DNA of 49,534 bases from Pseudomonas sp. 2FG (lineage in GTDB: Bacteria > Pseudomonadota > Gammaproteobacteria > Pseudomonadales > Pseudomonadaceae), in NCBI RefSeq assembly GCF_005502935.1, contig NZ_SCMP01000022.1, positions 1-49,534 on the forward strand. The letters are read 5' to 3'. The notes under the pieces are model-generated. The model saw only the letters and a program-made list of their open reading frames with translations, did no database searches and was not told the DNA's origin. The position numbers and the translations under genes are program-made. Positions within the stretch are counted from its first letter, which is position 1, and every line of letters starts with the position of its first letter. Below, piece after piece: positions 43,749 through 49,534 of this stretch.

Positions 43749-44525
43749 TTAGCGCGTAATGCCGCGTGACGAGGCTTGAATGGAGTCGATAAACACCGCG
43801 ACTTCCGGAAACTGTGCAGCCGACTCAGCCAGTTCGGCCAGGGCTTTATCGACAGTCAGACCCTGACGGTAAACCACCTTATACGCGCGGCGCAGCGCTT
43901 GAATCGCCTCATCGCTGAAGCCACGGCGCCGCATGCCCTCGAAGTTCATGCTGCGCGCTTCGGCCGGGTTACCGAACACCGTGACATAGGCCGGCACGTC
44001 TTTACCGATCGCCGTACCCATCCCGGAAAAACTGTGGGCGCCGATGCGGCAGAACTGATGCACCAGGGTAAATCCGGAGAGGATCGCCCAGTCATCGACA
44101 TGCACATGGCCCGCCAGCGCGGTGTTGTTGACCAGGATGCAATGGTTGGCGATCACGCTGTCGTGGCCAATATGCGCATAGGCCATGATCAGGTTGTGAT
44201 CGCCGATGGTGGTCTCGGCACGATCCTGCACGGTACCGCGATGGATGGTGACGCCCTCGCGGATCACGTTGTGATCGCCGATCACCAGGCGCGTCTCTTC
44301 ACCCTTGTACTTGAGATCGGGAGTGTCTTCACCCACCGAGGAGAACTGATAGATACGGTTATGTTTACCGATCTTGGTCGGCCCCCTGAGGATCACATGG
44401 GGGCCAACCACTGTACCCTCGCCGATTTCCACACCAGCCCCGACTATCGACCAGGGGCCGACTTGAACGTCGTCTGCCAGCTTGGCAGTCGGGTCGATGA
44501 TTGCGCGAGGGTCAATCAAACTCAT
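43749..44525 (-). CDS. lpxA: UDP-N-acetylglucosamine acyltransferase
   Basis: A 258-residue LpxA. Many hexapeptide repeats form the left-handed beta helix (IDPTAKLADDVQVGPWSIVGAGVEIGEGTVVGPHVIL...), with the catalytic His in MAYAHIGHDSVIANH. It performs the first acylation of lipid A synthesis. It overlaps fabZ by four bases. Confidence 0.97.
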   Translation of the reverse strand: MSLIDPRAIIDPTAKLADDVQVGPWSIVGAGVEIGEGTVVGPHVILRGPTKIGKHNRIYQFSSVGEDTPDLKYKGEETRLVIGDHNVIREGVTIHRGTVQDRAETTIGDHNLIMAYAHIGHDSVIANHCILVNNTALAGHVHVDDWAILSGFTLVHQFCRIGAHSFSGMGTAIGKDVPAYVTVFGNPAEARSMNFEGMRRRGFSDEAIQALRRAYKVVYRQGLTVDKALAELAESAAQFPEVAVFIDSIQASSRGITR

Positions 44526-44965
44526 AGTTTGCGTTCCGCACAGATAATTTCAGCCGAGCAGACTTCTTTACCGTCGACACTGGCACGGCACTCGAACTTC
44601 CAGATGCTGCGCTTGCTGCTCAGAAACTTGGCTTCCAGGATCAACTGGTCGCCCGGCGTCACCGGCTGGCGGAAACGCAGTTTGTCGGAGCCGACGAAGT
44701 AGTACAGAGTGCCATCGGTCGGCTTGAGGTCCATCATCTTGAAGCCGAGGATGCCCGCAGCCTGGGCCATTGCCTCGATGATCAGCACACCCGGCATGAT
44801 CGGATGCTGAGGGAAATGCCCGTTGAAGAACGGCTCATTGATGCTGACATTTTTATACGCACGAATGCACTTACCTTCAGCAGCATCCAGCTCAACCACG
44901 CGATCCACCAGCAGGAACGGGTAGCGGTGCGGCAGGTATTCGCGAATTTCGTTAATGTCCATCAT
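44522..44965 (-). CDS. fabZ: 3-hydroxyacyl-ACP dehydratase FabZ
   Basis: A 147-residue hotdog-fold dehydratase. The catalytic His is in FFNGHFPQHPIMPGVLIIEAMAQ and the Glu in the same stretch; the N-terminus (YLPHRYPFLLVDRV) matches the family. It dehydrates 3-hydroxyacyl-ACP in fatty acid synthesis. It competes with LpxA for hydroxyacyl-ACP, which fits their joint operon. Two adjacent ATG codons are possible (44965 or 44962). Confidence 0.96.
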   Translation of the reverse strand: MMDINEIREYLPHRYPFLLVDRVVELDAAEGKCIRAYKNVSINEPFFNGHFPQHPIMPGVLIIEAMAQAAGILGFKMMDLKPTDGTLYYFVGSDKLRFRQPVTPGDQLILEAKFLSSKRSIWKFECRASVDGKEVCSAEIICAERKL

Positions 44966-45013
44966 GTTCGGGGGAGCCTGTAGTGAAAGTTGGGGACTCG
45001 CATTAACCGCGAG

Positions 45014-46072
45014 TCACGCATCAGATGAAGCATCCCCGGCCGGGGTCACGGCTGCCAGGCGCTTTTCCAACTGCTGCAGGCGGCGCGCCATGTCATCCAG
45101 CTGGCGGAAGCGCGCGGCGCTTTTCTTCCAGTCCGCAGCCGGTTGCATAGCAGTTCCGGAGGAGTAGGCTCCGGGCTCGGTAATCGAGCGGGTGACCATG
45201 GTCATGCCAGTGACGAAAACACCGTCACAGATTTCGATATGCCCAACCAGGCCGACACCACCCGCGAGCATGCAGTGCTTGCCGATTTTAGTGCTGCCGG
45301 AAATCCCGACACAGGCGGCCATCGCCGTGTGATCACCGACCTGCACGTTGTGGGCGATCATGATCTGGTTATCCAGTTTGACGCCATTACCGATCAGGGT
45401 GTCGGCCAATGCCCCACGGTCAATGGTGGTGTTGGAGCCGATCTCGACATCATCGCCCACAGTGACTCCGCCAATCTGCGCGATCTTCTGCCAGACGCCT
45501 TTCTCGTTGGCGAAGCCAAAGCCCTCACCACCTATGACCGCGCCGGACTGAATGACGACCCGCTTACCGATGCGCACATCGTGATAAAGGGTGACCCGCG
45601 GAGCGAGCCAGCCGCCCTCGCCCAACACCGTACGCGCGCCAATAAAACAATGCGCGCCAATGGTCACGCCGGCACCGATTTGCGCACCACTCTCAACCAC
45701 CGCATAGGCGCCGATGCTGGCACTGGGGTCGAGCTGGGCATCCGCCGCGATCACGGCAGTCGGATGCACACCGACAGCGGCCTTCGGCTTAGGATCGAAC
45801 AGATGGGAGAGTTGCGCGTAGGCCAGGTAAGGATTGGCGACCAGCAAGGCATCGCCGGCATAAGCCTCGGCATCGGCTGGCGCCAGCAAGAGCGCACCGG
45901 CACGGGTCTCGGCCAGGTACTTGCGGTATTGCGGGTTAGCCAGAAAGCTCAGCTGCTCGGGACCGGCCTCGTGCAGGGTAGCCAGCCCGCCGATCGTCTT
46001 GTCCGCGGCGCCACGCAAGGTGGCGCCGAGACGCTCGGCCAGTTGACCGAGGGTAAACACCGTTGCCGTCAT
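45014..46072 (-). CDS. lpxD: UDP-3-O-(3-hydroxyacyl)glucosamine N-acyltransferase
   Basis: A 352-residue LpxD. An N-terminal uridine-binding domain (about 1-95) is followed by a hexapeptide beta helix (about 100-300), with the catalytic His in MIAHNVQVGDHTAMAA. The C-terminal helix ends in a coiled region (RQLDDMARRLQQLEKRLAAV). It adds the second acyl chain to lipid A. It starts two bases after the skp stop. Confidence 0.97.
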   Translation of the reverse strand: MTATVFTLGQLAERLGATLRGAADKTIGGLATLHEAGPEQLSFLANPQYRKYLAETRAGALLLAPADAEAYAGDALLVANPYLAYAQLSHLFDPKPKAAVGVHPTAVIAADAQLDPSASIGAYAVVESGAQIGAGVTIGAHCFIGARTVLGEGGWLAPRVTLYHDVRIGKRVVIQSGAVIGGEGFGFANEKGVWQKIAQIGGVTVGDDVEIGSNTTIDRGALADTLIGNGVKLDNQIMIAHNVQVGDHTAMAACVGISGSTKIGKHCMLAGGVGLVGHIEICDGVFVTGMTMVTRSITEPGAYSSGTAMQPAADWKKSAARFRQLDDMARRLQQLEKRLAAVTPAGDASSDA

Positions 46073-46074
46073 GA

Positions 46075-46578
46075 TCAGCGCAGCTGATTCATGCGCTCGA
46101 TGACTTGGCGAGTGATGTCGTACTGAGGTTTGACATCGATCACCGCACCGCGCTCGAGCACCAGGTCAAAGCTGCCCTTTTTGATCACTTCTTCGACCGC
46201 CTTATCCAGGTTCGGCTTGAGCTTCTTCAGCATCTCACGGTCGGCAACGGCTTTGGCTTCGTTCAGTTCCTTGGACTGGAACTGGAAATCGCGGGCCTTC
46301 TGCTTGAACTCGAGCTCGAGACGCTCGCGCTCGCCTTGCGGCATTTTTTCGCCTTCTTTAACCAGACGGTCCTGGATGCGTTTGGCATCGGTTTCCAGAG
46401 TTTTCAACTTGTTCAGTTGCGGGCCAAATTTCTTTTCCGCATCCACGGCGTACTTCTTCGCCGAGTCGGACTCGAGAAGCGCCATTTGATAATTAAGCAC
46501 GGCGATTTTCATCTCGGCGAATGCCGGAGTCGCCATAAAGGCAACGCTTAACAGAACCAATTGAGTCAACTTACGCAC
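46075..46578 (-). CDS. skp: periplasmic chaperone Skp (OmpH family)
   Basis: A 167-residue protein. A signal peptide (about 1-21, ending PAFA) precedes a mature region made mainly of long helices (FGPQLNKLKTLETDAKRIQDRLVKEGEKMPQGERERLELEFKQKARDFQFQSKEL), typical of the trimeric jellyfish chaperone. It keeps outer-membrane proteins unfolded for BamA. The start is GTG at 46578, with AGGAG about seven bases upstream; the ATG at 46593 lies upstream of that site. Confidence 0.94.
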   Translation of the reverse strand: MRKLTQLVLLSVAFMATPAFAEMKIAVLNYQMALLESDSAKKYAVDAEKKFGPQLNKLKTLETDAKRIQDRLVKEGEKMPQGERERLELEFKQKARDFQFQSKELNEAKAVADREMLKKLKPNLDKAVEEVIKKGSFDLVLERGAVIDVKPQYDITRQVIERMNQLR

Positions 46579-46622
46579 GATGCACTCCTGCAAAACTGTT
46601 GTCGTTACAAATTATCAGACAG

Positions 46623-48998
46623 TTAGAACGTCTGACCGAGGGAGAACTGGAACACTTGGGTATCGGCATCATCCGGTTTCTTGACTGGCATGGCCAAGCT
46701 GAAGCTCAGCGGGCCCAGCGCGGTAATCCAGGTCAGACCAACACCGACAGAACTGGCCAGACCGTCCACCCCGAGGTCGCAACCACTGTCGCCGCGACTC
46801 TTTTGGGTGGCACTGCAATTGGTGTCGAACACATTACCGACATCCCAGAACAGCGAGGTCCGCAGGGAGCGCTGGTCCTTGACGAAGGGCAGCGGGAACA
46901 GCAGTTCGACGCCACCTTGAACTAGCACATTACCACCGAAGGGCAGTGGATCCTGATCGGGGTCGGCCAGCGTACCTTGGTTACCCGTCACGCCCACACC
47001 AAGGCTCGGCGTGCTGCGCGGACCGAGGCTGCTATCCTCGAAACCGCGGACCGAGTTGAAACCGCCGGCATAGTAGTTCTCGTAGAACGGCAAGCCGGAG
47101 GTCGAGCCGTAGCTATCGCCATAACCCAACTCGGTATGGAACCGCATGGTGGTGGACTTGGTCAGCGGCTGGAACAACTGGCCACGATAATCCAGCTTGA
47201 AGAACGACAGGTCGCTGCCCGGCAGCGTGCTTTCCAGCACCAGGCTCTGCGAATGGCCACGGTTAGCCAGCACGCCACGGTTCAGGGTCGACTCGGACCA
47301 ACCGGCCGAGGCCTTGAAGTTGAGATAACTGTCACCTTCCTGCTCGAGGAAACTGAAGATCTCATCGACGGTATAGACGCCAGTACTGATCTCATCCTGC
47401 TGCGCGGTCAGGCCAAAGGTCAGGCGCGAAGTCTCGCTGATCGGATAACCCACGCTAACGCCGCCACCCAGGCTATCTACCGCATAGCTGGAAACATCGG
47501 TATCCAACTCGTCGTAGTCGGTAGTCCGGTAGAAGGCGTTGTAACCCAAGCTAACGCCATCGACAGTCCAGTAGGGGTCGACGAAGCCAAAGTTGTAGCG
47601 GGTCTGGTACTCACTGCGCGTCAGGCCGACGCTGACCTTGTTACCCGTACCCAGGAAGTTGTTCTGGCTGATCGAGCCACCCAAAATCAAGCCGGCATTC
47701 TGCGCAAAACCAACGCTGGCCGTGATGGAACCCGAAGCTTGCTCTTCGACGCTGTAGTTCACATCGACCTGATCATCGGTGCCCGGCACTTGCGGGGTTT
47801 CGACGTTGACCTCTTTAAAGAAGCCGAGACGCTCCAGACGAGTCTTGGATTGGTCGATCAGGTAAGTAGAAGCCCAGCCACCTTCCATCTGGCGCATTTC
47901 GCGACGCAGCACTTCGTCTTCGGACTTGGTGTTGCCGCGGAAGTTGATGCGATTGACGTAAGCTCGCTTACCCGGGTTAACCACAAAAGTGATAGAGACC
48001 GTGTGGTCTTCGTCATGCGCTTGCGGCACACCATTGACGTTGGCGAAGGTATAGCCTTCGTTACCCAGACGGCGGGTGATCAATTCGGACGTGGTGGTCA
48101 TCACTTTACGCGAGAACACCTGGCCTTCCTTGACCAACAACAACTTCTTGACCTCTTCCTCGGGCACCTTCAGGTCACCACTGAGCTTGACCTCGCGCAC
48201 ACTGTACTTCTGTCCTTCATCGACGTTGACCGTGATGTAGACGTGCTTCTTATCCGGGGTAATGGACACCTGAGTGGAGGAGATATCCATATTGATGTAG
48301 CCGCGGTCCAAGTAATAGGAACGCAGGCGCTCCAAGTCACCCGAGAGCTTTTCGCGGGCGTACTTGTCATCGTTCTTGAAGAAGGACAACCAGTTGGTGG
48401 TCTTCAGCTCAAACAGATCTATCAGATCTTCATCGGCGAAAACGCTATTACCCACCACGTTGATGTGCTGGATAGCCGCGACTGTGCCTTCGTTAATATT
48501 GACCTTCAACGCCACGCGGTTGCGCGGCTGCGGAATCACTTCCGTTTCGATCTCGGCCGAGTAGCGGCCCTGAGCCACATACTGGCGCTGCAACTCGTTA
48601 CGCACCCCTTCAAGCGTCGCCCGCTGAAAAATCTCGCCTTCCGACAGGCCTGACTGATTCAAGCCTTTGAGCAGGTCTTCACTGGTGATGGCCTTGTTGC
48701 CCTCGATCTCGATGCTGGAGATTGAAGGACGCTCCACCACGGTAATAACCAGCACATTGCCATCACGACCGAGCTGGATATCCTGGAAGAAACCGGTTTT
48801 GAACAGGGCGCGAGTAGCCTCCACCAATTGACGGTCATCCGCCTGCTCGCCAACGTTAAGCGGCAAGGCACCGAACACGCTGCCCGCGGAAACCCGCTGC
48901 AAGCCGTTGACGCGAATATCGGAGATGGTGAAGGACTCGGCGTGAACTTCGGCGATCATCAGTGCGGCAAGCACCACAGGTAGCAGCAGACGTTTCAT
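46623..48998 (-). CDS. bamA: outer-membrane assembly factor BamA
   Basis: A 791-residue BamA. A signal peptide (about 1-20, ending EVHA) precedes five POTRA domains (about 22-420; first one FTISDIRVNGLQRVSAGSVFGALPL) and a 16-strand beta barrel ending in Phe (FSLGQTF). It inserts beta-barrel proteins into the outer membrane. The start at 48998 gives the signal peptide; the longer frame does not. It sits between rseP and skp, as in other Pseudomonas. Confidence 0.98.
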   Translation of the reverse strand: MKRLLLPVVLAALMIAEVHAESFTISDIRVNGLQRVSAGSVFGALPLNVGEQADDRQLVEATRALFKTGFFQDIQLGRDGNVLVITVVERPSISSIEIEGNKAITSEDLLKGLNQSGLSEGEIFQRATLEGVRNELQRQYVAQGRYSAEIETEVIPQPRNRVALKVNINEGTVAAIQHINVVGNSVFADEDLIDLFELKTTNWLSFFKNDDKYAREKLSGDLERLRSYYLDRGYINMDISSTQVSITPDKKHVYITVNVDEGQKYSVREVKLSGDLKVPEEEVKKLLLVKEGQVFSRKVMTTTSELITRRLGNEGYTFANVNGVPQAHDEDHTVSITFVVNPGKRAYVNRINFRGNTKSEDEVLRREMRQMEGGWASTYLIDQSKTRLERLGFFKEVNVETPQVPGTDDQVDVNYSVEEQASGSITASVGFAQNAGLILGGSISQNNFLGTGNKVSVGLTRSEYQTRYNFGFVDPYWTVDGVSLGYNAFYRTTDYDELDTDVSSYAVDSLGGGVSVGYPISETSRLTFGLTAQQDEISTGVYTVDEIFSFLEQEGDSYLNFKASAGWSESTLNRGVLANRGHSQSLVLESTLPGSDLSFFKLDYRGQLFQPLTKSTTMRFHTELGYGDSYGSTSGLPFYENYYAGGFNSVRGFEDSSLGPRSTPSLGVGVTGNQGTLADPDQDPLPFGGNVLVQGGVELLFPLPFVKDQRSLRTSLFWDVGNVFDTNCSATQKSRGDSGCDLGVDGLASSVGVGLTWITALGPLSFSLAMPVKKPDDADTQVFQFSLGQTF

Positions 48999-49089
48999 GA
49001 AGTCCTTTCTTATTTCCAACTGACGATAAAAAATCTGCCGCAAAAGGCGACACTTTTTGTAAATGCTGAGAGCGTAATTCAGTAATGCG

Positions 49090-49534
49090 TTACAGCCGAC
49101 TCAAGTCGTTTACCAGGGCCAGTAGCATCACCCCGACGACCAGACTAATACCGATCTGCATCCCCCAACCTTGCACTCGCTCTGACAAGGGACGACCACG
49201 CACCCACTCGATCAGATAAAACAGCAGATGCCCCCCATCTAGGACGGGTATCGGCAAAAGATTGAGAACCCCCAAACTGATGCTCAGATAGGCTAGGAAA
49301 TTCAGAAAATCCCCTACCCCCGACTGGGCCGAAGCGCCCGCCACTTTAGCAATGGTTATCGGCCCGCTCAAGTTTTTTACCGAGAGCTCGCCGAAGAGCA
49401 TTTTCTTTAGCGAATCAAGGGTCAAGACGCTCATTGTCCAGGTGCGGCTGAAGCCCTCGCCCACGGCCTCCAAGGGGCCGAAACGGACCTCGCGCAACAT
49501 CTCGGCCGGCCACTCGACCCCCTGCACCCCTGCC
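49090..49534 (-). CDS. rseP: site-2 protease RseP, C-terminal part (cut by window edge)
   Basis: The last ~148 residues of RseP; the N-terminus with the HExxH zinc motif lies beyond the window. Visible are the end of the PDZ/beta region (FSRTWTMSVLTLDSLKKMLFGELSVKNLSGPITIAK), the second metal motif in NLLPIPVLDGGHLLFYLIEWVRG, and the last transmembrane helix. In Pseudomonas it (MucP) cleaves the anti-sigma factor MucA/RseA in the envelope stress response. Confidence 0.93.
   Translation of the reverse strand, partial: AGVQGVEWPAEMLREVRFGPLEAVGEGFSRTWTMSVLTLDSLKKMLFGELSVKNLSGPITIAKVAGASAQSGVGDFLNFLAYLSISLGVLNLLPIPVLDGGHLLFYLIEWVRGRPLSERVQGWGMQIGISLVVGVMLLALVNDLSRL

Noticed and set aside
46977..48653. 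558-codon plus-strand open frame opposite bamA
   Set aside because: Antisense shadow of bamA; no family features.

Overview
The window is chromosomal DNA of a Pseudomonas-type gammaproteobacterium. From about 11.5 kb to the right end the gene content and order match the P. aeruginosa core block from dgkA/erdR to rseP: recX-recA-pncC, mutS, fdxA-rsmZ-rpoS-nlpD-pcm-surE-truD-ispF, fghA-adhC, ispD-ftsB-eno-kdsA-pyrG, tilS-accA-dnaE, and rnhB-lpxB-lpxA-fabZ-lpxD-skp-bamA-rseP. Genus and gene names come from recognising the protein sequences; no database search was run, and the species is not determined.

Region 1 (1-3.98 kb) is accessory DNA. It reads as the distal end of a chromosomal integron cassette array. 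Plus-strand genes (a secreted protein, a VOC-fold protein, an ABM-fold monooxygenase and a small membrane protein) are separated by attC-like sites carrying GCCTAAC and GTTAGGC cores. One attC is split by an intact IS110-family (IS1111-type) element with an 11-bp subterminal inverted repeat. A second, decayed copy of the same transposase family survives as a roughly 75-bp remnant between two other attC sites. The integrase gene is not in the window.

Region 2 (4.2-11.5 kb) holds a pseudouridine-synthase-like protein that appears to lack its catalytic aspartate, a YehS-family protein, rhlG, a DUF1326/DUF2182 pair of unknown function, trmO, a divergent ABM/VOC pair, and the divergent fpr/finR pair.

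Region 3 (11.5-31 kb) holds dgkA, the response regulator erdR, an EamA transporter, a DTW-domain tRNA-modifying enzyme, a PA3611-like secreted protein, a LOG-family protein, recA with a LexA box, mutS and fdxA. It then holds the small RNA RsmZ with a perfect GacA upstream site, followed by rpoS and the stress/repair operon ispF-truD-surE-pcm-nlpD. The glutathione-dependent formaldehyde pathway (adhC, fghA) with a divergent LysR regulator closes the region.

Region 4 (30.8-49.5 kb) is an almost entirely minus-strand housekeeping block. It covers isoprenoid (ispD), division (ftsB), glycolysis (eno), KDO (kdsA), CTP (pyrG), tRNA-Ile lysidine (tilS), fatty acid (accA, fabZ), replication (dnaE, rnhB), lipid A (lpxD, lpxA, lpxB) and outer-membrane assembly (bamA, skp, rseP) functions. 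The right edge cuts rseP.

The main points for a second look are the attC-targeting IS with its downstream non-coding region (candidate guide RNA), the decayed IS trapped between attC sites, the odd long attC with a 41-bp repeat, the pseudouridine synthase with Gln in place of Asp, the DUF1326/DUF2182 pair, and terminator hairpins that abut the start codons of ispF and ftsB.
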